From an uncultured Prevotella sp. (GTDB lineage Bacteria; Bacteroidota; Bacteroidia; Bacteroidales; Bacteroidaceae): DNA of 64,000 nt. The translations under genes and the position numbers were made by a program. The notes beneath the pieces are model-generated. The model did no database searches, was not told where the DNA came from, and saw only the letters and a list, made by a program, of their open reading frames with translations. The stretch lies in assembly GCA_937922435.1 (NCBI GenBank), contig CAKZVT010000040.1, positions 1 through 64,000 of the forward strand, given 5' to 3'. Positions 38,794-46,550 of this stretch are shown here, in pieces; the first letter of the stretch is position 1, and the number at the start of each line of letters is the position of its first letter.

Positions 38794-39708
38794 TTACACG
38801 TCAAAAACATCCATTTCATTGGTAAGAAATGTATTTGGGAACACTGAGCGGGCTTCTTCCAACAAGATTTTTTCATCGTCATAACGAGCAGAGAAATGCC
38901 CAAGTATCAGTTTTTTTACATTCGCCTTAAGTGCTACGGTTGCAGCCTGGCGAGCTGTACTATGGTAATATAATTCTGCTCGGTGCTCATTGTCGCTTGC
39001 GTACGTCGCCTCATGATAAAGCAAGTCTACATCCATCAACTCTTCATATAAGGTCGAAATATATTTTGTGTCTGAACAATAAGCGTAAGAGCGCGGCTTG
39101 TCACCTGGGAATGTAAGGGCGGAATTTGGGATTACATTTCCTTCAGGCGTAGTCCAGTCTGCACCATTCTTGATGTTATTCCTATAACATTCGGGGATAT
39201 TGTAAAAATCTATCATATCCCTTCTAATGTGTGGCAATGTGGTTTTTTCTGTAAACATGTATCCGCAACAAGGGATGCGGTGGGCAAGAGGAATGGACTG
39301 CACAATGACACCCTTGTCCTCATAGACAACAGCGTTTTTTGTTGTATCTACTGAATGGAAAAAGACTTCATACTCCAGTCCCTTGCAAAAGAAATCCATC
39401 TGCTGCTTCAACATTCCTTCAAGTTCTTTCGGCGCATACACGTGTAATGGAGCGGTACGTCCAAGCATGCCGAATGTGGAAATCATGCCAATCAATCCGA
39501 AACAGTGGTCGCCATGTAAATGGCTGATAAATACAGCCATGACCTTGTTGAAATGTATTCTTGTCTTTCTAATCTGCACTTGCGTGCCTTCTCCGCAATC
39601 CACCATGAACGTTTTGCCCCTGATGTCGACAATCTGCGATGAGGCAAAATGCTTCAACGTCGGCAATGCACTGCCGCAACCTAGTATGCGGACCTTGAAT
39701 GGTTGCAT
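38794..39708 (-). CDS. rnz: ribonuclease Z
   Basis: Endonuclease that processes tRNA 3' ends, important here because the tRNA genes seen do not encode CCA. The 304-residue metallo-beta-lactamase fold has SHLHGDHCFGL at residues 62-72, CGSALPT and VDCGEGTQVQ near the start, YCSDTKY, HEATYASD and LGHFSARY with later metal ligands. Length is typical. It is 16 nt downstream of the lipoprotein gene. Confidence 0.95.
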   Translation of the reverse strand: MQPFKVRILGCGSALPTLKHFASSQIVDIRGKTFMVDCGEGTQVQIRKTRIHFNKVMAVFISHLHGDHCFGLIGMISTFGMLGRTAPLHVYAPKELEGMLKQQMDFFCKGLEYEVFFHSVDTTKNAVVYEDKGVIVQSIPLAHRIPCCGYMFTEKTTLPHIRRDMIDFYNIPECYRNNIKNGADWTTPEGNVIPNSALTFPGDKPRSYAYCSDTKYISTLYEELMDVDLLYHEATYASDNEHRAELYYHSTARQAATVALKANVKKLILGHFSARYDDEKILLEEARSVFPNTFLTNEMDVFDV

Positions 39709-39724
39709 ATATACCCCTTAACTT

Positions 39725-40321
39725 TTATTTGCTGACTTTTTTAGCGTCCTGTACCGTGGCAATCTGTTTTTGTATTCGCTTGTAGCCATATATACCTTTA
39801 TTATTTTCCAAATATAAAGAGTCTGGGCCTAACTCATAAATGTCGAATGTATCTGGCGTAAGTATAAGTTTGCCATTCAATATTTTCCATTCGGTATAAG
39901 GTTTTGGCTCTCCAGTATTGCTTATGACTGTACCGCCTTCAGCTATTTCAAACTTCTTATCAAGGCTACTCCATGTTCCGAGTAAAGACGTCAGGTTGAT
40001 TACTCTTTTTGCATACATTTCTTCATTCAGGCCGTCTATTTTTTCTCCTATGACTGCAATCCTATCTCCAACAAATAAGCCACCAAGTACATTAGTACAC
40101 GTGTCAACTCCCTCAAGAGTATATATGATGGTATCTTCATTGTCCGTTACAAGCTCAAGAGTATGCATTGCCGTACCATCGCCACATCTTCCATATATTG
40201 TTGAATCAACGACAGTACTGTCTCCTGAAAATGTCACAACAGGAACATTCTTTTTCTTTTCAGTGCACCCTATAACAATCAGCGCACATAATGATAAAAA
40301 AATAAAATTAAATGTTTTCAT
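39725..40321 (-). CDS. lipocalin-like lipoprotein
   Basis: 198 residues with a lipoprotein signal (MKTFNFIFLSLCALIVIGC, cysteine 19). A C-terminal segment from about residue 115 (LLGTWSSLDKKFEIAEGGT, then YTEWKILNGKLILTP) looks like the Bacteroidales lipocalin-like fold. The N-terminal 90 residues form another beta-rich part. The ATG at 40321 fits the lipobox; an open frame extends 22 codons further but overlaps mazG. Function unknown. Confidence 0.7.
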   Translation of the reverse strand: MKTFNFIFLSLCALIVIGCTEKKKNVPVVTFSGDSTVVDSTIYGRCGDGTAMHTLELVTDNEDTIIYTLEGVDTCTNVLGGLFVGDRIAVIGEKIDGLNEEMYAKRVINLTSLLGTWSSLDKKFEIAEGGTVISNTGEPKPYTEWKILNGKLILTPDTFDIYELGPDSLYLENNKGIYGYKRIQKQIATVQDAKKVSK

Positions 40322-40328
40322 TGTTCTT

Positions 40329-41123
40329 TTACTTTTTATTATTTTCCTCTCGTTTTGCTTCATTCCACAGTTCATCCATTTCTTCAAGCGACATGTCTGT
40401 TAATGGTTTGCCTGCCTTTATCGAATGGTCTTCTATGTAATTGAAGCGCTTTATAAACTTTTGGTTGGTATGCTCTAAAGCATTATCAGGATTCAAATGA
40501 TAAAGACGCGCCGCATTAATTACACTGAACAAGAAATCCCCCAATTCTTTTGTGGAATTCTCTTTATCTTCCTTGCGCAATTCCATTTCAAGTTCGCCAA
40601 GCTCCTCCCGAACTTTTTTCCAGACGTCGCCTTTATCTTCCCAATCAAATCCGACATTCCTAGCCTTATCTTGTATTCTGTAAGCCTTTATCAATGACGG
40701 CAGGGCATCAGGTACACCTGAAAGCACCCTCTTGTTACCGTCTTTCTCCTTTAATTTTATTTGTTCCCAATTCTCGGTTACTTGAGTTGCGGTATCTGCT
40801 TTTACGTTACCGTAGACATGAGGATGCCTGAATATCAACTTATCAGCTTCTTGATTGCAAACGTCAGCTATATCAAAGTCACCTGTCTCACTGCCGATTA
40901 ACGCATAAAAGCAAACATGAAGCAACACATCGCCTAATTCTTTGCAGACATTCTTCGTGTCGCCTTTCATCAACGCGTCACACAATTCAAATGTTTCCTC
41001 TATTGTATTGGGCCTAAGACTTTCATTTGTCTGTTTCCTGTCCCACGGACATTTCACTCGCAAATTGTCAAGTACGTCTATAAGCCGGCCAAACGCTTCC
41101 AATTTTTCTTCTCGTGAATGCAT
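40329..41123 (-). CDS. mazG: nucleoside triphosphate pyrophosphohydrolase MazG
   Basis: Hydrolyses NTPs to NMP and pyrophosphate, cleaning nucleotide pools. The 264-residue protein has two MazG-type helical modules: CPWDRKQTNESLRPNTIEE, EETFELCDALMKGDTKNVCKELGDVLLHV (ExxE and ExxD metal motifs) near residues 38-75, and a second KELGDFLFSVINAARL near 195. It starts a minus-strand run mazG, lipoprotein, rnz with gaps of 7 and 16 nt. Confidence 0.95.
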   Translation of the reverse strand: MHSREEKLEAFGRLIDVLDNLRVKCPWDRKQTNESLRPNTIEETFELCDALMKGDTKNVCKELGDVLLHVCFYALIGSETGDFDIADVCNQEADKLIFRHPHVYGNVKADTATQVTENWEQIKLKEKDGNKRVLSGVPDALPSLIKAYRIQDKARNVGFDWEDKGDVWKKVREELGELEMELRKEDKENSTKELGDFLFSVINAARLYHLNPDNALEHTNQKFIKRFNYIEDHSIKAGKPLTDMSLEEMDELWNEAKREENNKK

Positions 41124-41142
41124 AATCTACATTTTAATTATG

Positions 41143-41150
41143 CAAAAGTA
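41143..41150 (-). promoter_or_regulatory. -7 element of the mazG promoter
   Basis: TACTTTTG on the minus strand fits TAnnTTTG, 19 nt before the mazG ATG. No clear -33. Confidence 0.5.
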
Positions 41151-41172
41151 GATATTTTCCATGAATATTTAG

Positions 41173-41180
41173 TAAATTTG
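41173..41180 (+). promoter_or_regulatory. -7 element of the valS promoter
   Basis: TAAATTTG fits TAnnTTTG, 40 nt before the valS ATG. It is divergent from the mazG box 22 nt away. Confidence 0.5.
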
Positions 41181-41220
41181 CATCGTTTTTTGTTGAATAA
41201 AATAAATCTCACATACAAAA

Positions 41221-43860
41221 ATGGAATTAGCAAGCAAATACGACCCGAGAGAAGTTGAGTCGAAATGGTATCAATACTGGCTTGACAATAAATTGTTCAG
41301 CAGCAAGCCCGACGGACGCGTCCCATACACAATAGTCATTCCTCCACCCAATGTAACAGGTGTGTTGCACATGGGACACATGTTGAACAACACAATCCAG
41401 GACATCTTGGTAAGGCGCGCAAGGATGGAAGGCAAAAATGCTTGCTGGGTTCCTGGCACTGACCATGCGTCAATCGCCACGGAAGCAAAAGTCGTAAACA
41501 AATTAGCCCAACAAGGAATAAAGAAAGCCGACCTTACGCGTGACGAGTTCCTCAAACACGCATGGGATTGGACTCATGAGCACGGAGGTATCATCTTAAA
41601 ACAGTTAAGGAAGCTTGGGGCAAGCTGCGATTGGGACAGGACAGCCTTTACGATGGACGAAAAACGTTCCGAAGGTGTAATAAAAGTATTTTGCGACCTA
41701 TATAATAAAGGACTGATTTACCGGGGAGTGCGCATGGTGAATTGGGACCCGAAAGCAAAGACCGCACTCAGTGACGAAGAAGTAATTTACAAGGAAGAGC
41801 ACAGCAAACTTTATTATCTTCGTTACATGGTGGTGGAAGAACCTGGGAAATACGCGGTTGTGGCAACAACTCGCCCCGAAACAATTATGGGCGATACTGC
41901 CATGTGTATCAATCCGAACGACCCGAAGAACACATGGCTCAAGGGCAAACATGTTGTCGTACCGCTTGTAAACCGCCAGATTCCTGTTATAGAAGACAAC
42001 TATGTCGACATTGAATTTGGAACAGGATGCCTGAAAGTAACGCCAGCACATGACATCAATGACCATGCTCTCGGATTAAAACATAATCTTGAGACAATTG
42101 ACATATTCAACGACGACGGCACAATATCAGAAGCCGCAGGCTTATATGTCGGTATGGACCGCATGGACGTCCGCAAAAAAATAGAGCAAGACTTAAAAGA
42201 CGCAGGTCTGATGGAGAAGGTTGAAGACTACACTAACAAAGTGGGCTTCTCCGAAAGAACGAACGTTCCTATCGAGCCGAAACTGTCTACGCAATGGTTC
42301 TTGAAGATGCAACATTTTGCAGACCTTGCCCTTGCCCCAGTCATGAATGACGAGATAAAGTTTTATCCGTCAAAATATAAGAATACTTACCGCCATTGGC
42401 TTGAGAACATAAAAGACTGGTGTATTAGCCGCCAGTTGTGGTGGGGACACCGCATCCCTGCATATTATCTGCCTGGCAACGGCGGATATGTAGTCGCGGA
42501 AACGCCCGAAAAAGCACTTGCATTGGCCAAGGAAAAAAGCGGCAACAGCAATCTTACAATGTCGGACTTGCGCCAGGACGATGACAGTCTCGACACATGG
42601 TTCTCGTCATGGCTTTGGCCTATTTCAGTATTTGACGGAATAAATGACCCAGAGAACGAGGACATAAAATATTATTATCCAACTTCCGACCTTGTTACAG
42701 CCCCTGACATAATTTTCTTCTGGGTGGCCCGTATGATTATGGCTGGGTACGAATATCGTGGCACAATGCCTTTCAAAAATGTTTATTTCACCGGCATTGT
42801 GCGCGACAAACTCGGACGCAAGATGAGCAAGAGTCTCGGAAACAGCCCCGACCCAATAGAGCTTATTGAAAAATTCGGCGCCGACGGTGTACGTATGGGC
42901 ATGATGCTGTCAGCACCGGCAGGCAATGACATCCTGTTTGATGAAAGCCTGTGCGAACAAGGCCGCAATTTCAACAACAAGATATGGAATGCCTTTCGCC
43001 TTGTAAAAGGTTGGGAAGTGGCCGATACGGAACAGCCTAATGCAAATAAAATCGCGGTGAATTGGTTTGAGGCGAAACTCAAGATGACGAACGCCGAACT
43101 TGACGACCTGTTCAAAAAATACCGCATTTCGGAGGCACTTATGGCTGTGTACCGCTTGTTCTGGGACGAGTTCTCAAGTTGGTATCTCGAAATGGTGAAG
43201 CCTGCTTACGGTTCACCAATCGACCGTAAGACATACGACATGACGTTAGGCTTCTTCAACGACCTGTTGAAAATGCTGCATCCGTTTATGCCTTTCATCA
43301 CGGAAGAATTATGGCAACACATATACGACCGCAAAGATGGTGAAAGCATCATGCTCGACCGCTTGTCCATTTCGTCTCCAACAGATAAAGACAAGCAGCT
43401 TGCCGATGACATAGAATGCGTAAAACAGATAATAGGCAACATCAGGACGGTAAGAAACCAAAAGAACATATCGCCCAAGGAGCAGCTTGAACTACAGGCC
43501 ATAAATGGGAACAATTATTCTGCATACAATGACATTACGCTTAAAATGGCTAACTTAAGCGGCATAAGCGTTGTGGACGGAAAAACAGCTGACACCGTAC
43601 AGTTCATGGTTGGAACTGACGAATACGCCGTACCTGTTGGCAACTTGATTGACGTTGCAGCGGAAATAGAGAAGCAGGAGGCACAACTGAAACACCTTGA
43701 AGGCTTCCTTGCAGGAATAAAGAAAAAGCTTGCCAATGAAAAGTTTGTTGCCAATGCGCCTGAAGCCGTAGTCGCATTGGAGAGGAAAAAGCAAAGCGAT
43801 TCCGAAGAGAAAATTGCAGCTTTGCGGCTTTCTTTGGCTGAATTGAAAAACAAGAAATAA
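41221..43860 (+). CDS. valS: valyl-tRNA synthetase
   Basis: Charges tRNA-Val. The 879-residue class I enzyme has the HIGH-type motif PPPNVTGVLHMGHML near residues 41-55 and an editing domain (TTRPETIMGDTA). KMSKS is in GRKMSKSLGNSPDP near residue 540. A C-terminal coiled-coil arm (about 805-879, EIEKQEAQLKHLEGF ... ALRLSLAELKNKK) is present. Length is typical. Confidence 0.97.
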   Translation: MELASKYDPREVESKWYQYWLDNKLFSSKPDGRVPYTIVIPPPNVTGVLHMGHMLNNTIQDILVRRARMEGKNACWVPGTDHASIATEAKVVNKLAQQGIKKADLTRDEFLKHAWDWTHEHGGIILKQLRKLGASCDWDRTAFTMDEKRSEGVIKVFCDLYNKGLIYRGVRMVNWDPKAKTALSDEEVIYKEEHSKLYYLRYMVVEEPGKYAVVATTRPETIMGDTAMCINPNDPKNTWLKGKHVVVPLVNRQIPVIEDNYVDIEFGTGCLKVTPAHDINDHALGLKHNLETIDIFNDDGTISEAAGLYVGMDRMDVRKKIEQDLKDAGLMEKVEDYTNKVGFSERTNVPIEPKLSTQWFLKMQHFADLALAPVMNDEIKFYPSKYKNTYRHWLENIKDWCISRQLWWGHRIPAYYLPGNGGYVVAETPEKALALAKEKSGNSNLTMSDLRQDDDSLDTWFSSWLWPISVFDGINDPENEDIKYYYPTSDLVTAPDIIFFWVARMIMAGYEYRGTMPFKNVYFTGIVRDKLGRKMSKSLGNSPDPIELIEKFGADGVRMGMMLSAPAGNDILFDESLCEQGRNFNNKIWNAFRLVKGWEVADTEQPNANKIAVNWFEAKLKMTNAELDDLFKKYRISEALMAVYRLFWDEFSSWYLEMVKPAYGSPIDRKTYDMTLGFFNDLLKMLHPFMPFITEELWQHIYDRKDGESIMLDRLSISSPTDKDKQLADDIECVKQIIGNIRTVRNQKNISPKEQLELQAINGNNYSAYNDITLKMANLSGISVVDGKTADTVQFMVGTDEYAVPVGNLIDVAAEIEKQEAQLKHLEGFLAGIKKKLANEKFVANAPEAVVALERKKQSDSEEKIAALRLSLAELKNKK

Positions 43861-43872
43861 CACAAATACGGT

Positions 43873-43912
43873 AAACCGTGCCTGTAACGCAATGTGCGCA
43901 CCGGCACGGTTT
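43873..43912 (+). terminator. hairpin after valS
   Basis: AAACCGTGCC (43873-43882) pairs perfectly with GGCACGGTTT (43903-43912) over a 20-nt loop. The T-run is weak. Confidence 0.55.
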
Positions 43913-43950
43913 GCCATTCTAAGCACATAAACGATAATTCAAATCCTTGC

Positions 43951-45174
43951 ATGAAAACGACCAATTTTCTGTCAAAGCTATTGTTTTTGGCATGCGTATT
44001 TGCCTTTCCACTGATACTTTCATCATGCAATGACGACGAATCCGAAGACAATCCTGGCATACCCGGCTATACCGAACCGGCCAAACAGACGTTGCTTATG
44101 TATATGCCGTGGTCTGGCGGTGGTAAAATGTATCAATGCTTGCTGGATAACATTTCGTCATTTGAGAAGGCCATCGAGAAAAACCGTGGAACGGACGGCA
44201 ACGCGTTGCTTGTATTCATATCATCAGACAAGAACCTGTCAAATCTCATCAGGATATATTATGAAAACGGAAAGTGCCATCGTGACACGTTGAAGCAGTA
44301 TGATTTCAGTACTTGCGACTACACTAAAGCCGAAGGAATAACCTCGATAATCAACGATGCGATGGAGGCCGCACCGGCTGAACGATATGCAATGGCTATA
44401 GGCTGCCATGGTACAGGATGGATTCCTGCTGGTACGAATGTTGGCACGCGCTCCTCCCGAATGCGTATGCAAGTGCAGCCAAGGCAGCTGACAAGGTTTT
44501 TCGGAACTGGTGATGGTGGCGACAAGACATATCAAACAAACATCACAACACTCGCCGATGGAATTATGAATGCCGGGGTGAAAATGAAATACATATTGTT
44601 TGATGACTGCTACATGTCAAACATTGAAATAGCTTACGACCTGAAAAACGTAACAAGTTATTTAATCGCCTCCACATGCGAAATCATGTTAGCAGGAATG
44701 CCTTATGCGGAAATTGGCATCGACCTGCTGAAGAATAATTTTAATAATGTCGTCAACAAATTCTACGAATATTATTCAAATTACAGCACTCCATGCGGAA
44801 CAATAGGCGTGACTGATTGTCGTGAAGTTGAATATATGGCTTATATCATGAGGAAGATTAATGAAACTTGTCCCGACTTGCCATGTGATGTAACAGCCTT
44901 ACAAGACCTTGACGGATATGAGAATACAATATTCTTTGACTTTGGCGACTATGTGTCGCATCTTTATATCGACCCGTCACTTGCCGATGCGTTCAACAAC
45001 CAACTCGAACGCCTTGTGCCATACAAAGCGCATACGGAAACTTATTACTCGATGTACACTTACAAACGGCATCCCATAAACACATTTTCAGGCATTACAA
45101 TCTCCGACCCGTCAGTAAACCGGAGCATTTCAAACGTGAAGACACAGACAAACTGGTATAGGGACACACACTGA
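43951..45174 (+). CDS. clostripain-family (C11) cysteine peptidase lipoprotein
   Basis: 407 residues with a lipoprotein signal (PLILSSC with cysteine about 26). A caspase-fold C11 domain has the catalytic histidine in IGCHGTGW near residue 150 and the catalytic cysteine in ILFDDCYMSNIE near residue 219. Exported clostripain-like proteases of Bacteroidales act outside the inner membrane, often preferring arginine. Specificity here is not readable. ATG 43951 was chosen because it gives the lipoprotein signal; the frame extends upstream into the terminator of valS. The stop codon lies inside a 39-bp inverted repeat shared with ugd. Confidence 0.88.
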   Translation: MKTTNFLSKLLFLACVFAFPLILSSCNDDESEDNPGIPGYTEPAKQTLLMYMPWSGGGKMYQCLLDNISSFEKAIEKNRGTDGNALLVFISSDKNLSNLIRIYYENGKCHRDTLKQYDFSTCDYTKAEGITSIINDAMEAAPAERYAMAIGCHGTGWIPAGTNVGTRSSRMRMQVQPRQLTRFFGTGDGGDKTYQTNITTLADGIMNAGVKMKYILFDDCYMSNIEIAYDLKNVTSYLIASTCEIMLAGMPYAEIGIDLLKNNFNNVVNKFYEYYSNYSTPCGTIGVTDCREVEYMAYIMRKINETCPDLPCDVTALQDLDGYENTIFFDFGDYVSHLYIDPSLADAFNNQLERLVPYKAHTETYYSMYTYKRHPINTFSGITISDPSVNRSISNVKTQTNWYRDTH

Positions 45175-45277
45175 TAAAATTAAGAGTTAAGAATTAAGAG
45201 TTAAGAAAATATGTTTTGCAAATCAATAGCAATGGTATTTTTCTTAACTCTTAATTCTTAACTCTTAATTTTATCAG
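45171..45277. repeat. perfect 39-bp inverted repeat of RTTAAGA words between convergent genes
   Basis: 45171-45209 is the exact reverse complement of 45239-45277, loop 29 nt. Each arm contains four RTTAAGA words. The outer ends carry CTGATAA, so the arms include the TGA stop codons of both flanking convergent genes (45172-45174 and, on the minus strand, 45274-45276). It probably acts as a bidirectional terminator and mRNA-end protector (inference). The same words make the hairpin at 27641-27738. Confidence 0.92.
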
Positions 45278-46524
45278 TCTCTTCTGAAAATATCCCTCGT
45301 ATATACTTTATCTTTCACATCTTCAAGACATGCGTCATAGCGGTTGGCGATGATTGCCTGGCTACGTTGCTTGAAATCGTCAAGACAGTTGACGATTACA
45401 CTTCCGAAGAATGTACTACCGTCTTCCAGCGTAGGCTCATAGATTATAACCTCCGCGCCCTTTGCCTTGATGCGTTTCATCACCCCTTGTATGCTTGACT
45501 GGCGGAAGTTGTCACTATTCGACTTCATTGTCAAACGGTAAACGCCGATGACGCATTTCCTTTCTTCCGATGGATTGTAGTCACCACGGTTGTAATAATC
45601 ATAATAACCGGCCTTGTGCAGTACACGGTCGGCTATGAAATCCTTGCGTGTACGGTTGCTTTCCACGATGGCTTGGATAAGGTTCTCCGGCACGTCCGCA
45701 TAATTGGCAAGGAGCTGTTTGGTGTCCTTGGGAAGGCAATAACCGCCATATCCGAACGACGGGTTGTTGTAATGCGTACCTATGCGTGGGTCAAGGCATA
45801 CTCCATTGATGATGGCCTGCGTGTCAAGTCCCTTCATTTCGGCGTAAGTGTCAAGCTCGTTGAAGTAAGACACGCGCAAAGCGAGGTATGTGTTGGCAAA
45901 CAGTTTCACGGCTTCCGCCTCGGTCAGGCCCATGAACAATGTGTCGATATTTTCCTTGATGGCGCCTTCCTGCAACAACGAGGCAAACTCATGCGCAGCC
46001 TTGTCAAGTCGCTCGTCGCCTTCGGGACGGCCAACGATGATGCGGCTCGGATAAAGATTGTCGTAAAGCGCCTTGCTCTCACGCAGGAATTCGGGAGAGA
46101 ATATTACGTTGTCAGTGCCAAGTTTTTTGCGCACATGCTCCGTATATCCGACCGGTATGGTGCTCTTTATCACCATGATTGCATTAGGATTTACGCTTTT
46201 TACCAACTCTATAACCTCTTCCACATGGCTCGTGTCAAAATAGTTCTTCACCGGGTCATAATTGGTAGGGGCGGCAATTACCACATAGTCAGCATCACTA
46301 TAGGCTTTTGCCCCATCCAATGTCGCAACGAGTTTCAAATCCTTCTCCGTCAGATACTTCTCTATGTAATCATCTTGAATGGGCGACTTCCGGCTATTTA
46401 TCAGTTCCACCTTTTCAGGTATCACGTCAACAGCCGTAACATGGTGATGTTGGCTCAAAAGCGTAGCGATGCTTAATCCTACATATCCTGTTCCGGCAAC
46501 TGCTATTTTAATATCATTTTTCAT
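45274..46524 (-). CDS. ugd: UDP-glucose 6-dehydrogenase (nucleotide-sugar dehydrogenase)
   Basis: Oxidises UDP-glucose to UDP-glucuronate with NAD for surface polysaccharides. 416 residues: Rossmann motif KIAVAGTGYVGLSIA at 5-19, STIPVGYTEHVR, SPEFLRESKALYDNLYPSRIIVG and the catalytic cysteine in GYGGYCLPKDTKQL near residue 260. The C-terminal UDP-binding domain carries the usual YRLTMKSNSDNFRQSS. It is not next to other polysaccharide genes. Substrate assignment within the family is by motif only. Confidence 0.92.
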   Translation of the reverse strand: MKNDIKIAVAGTGYVGLSIATLLSQHHHVTAVDVIPEKVELINSRKSPIQDDYIEKYLTEKDLKLVATLDGAKAYSDADYVVIAAPTNYDPVKNYFDTSHVEEVIELVKSVNPNAIMVIKSTIPVGYTEHVRKKLGTDNVIFSPEFLRESKALYDNLYPSRIIVGRPEGDERLDKAAHEFASLLQEGAIKENIDTLFMGLTEAEAVKLFANTYLALRVSYFNELDTYAEMKGLDTQAIINGVCLDPRIGTHYNNPSFGYGGYCLPKDTKQLLANYADVPENLIQAIVESNRTRKDFIADRVLHKAGYYDYYNRGDYNPSEERKCVIGVYRLTMKSNSDNFRQSSIQGVMKRIKAKGAEVIIYEPTLEDGSTFFGSVIVNCLDDFKQRSQAIIANRYDACLEDVKDKVYTRDIFRRD

Positions 46525-46550
46525 AAAATCTATGTTTTGTTCATCATTTA

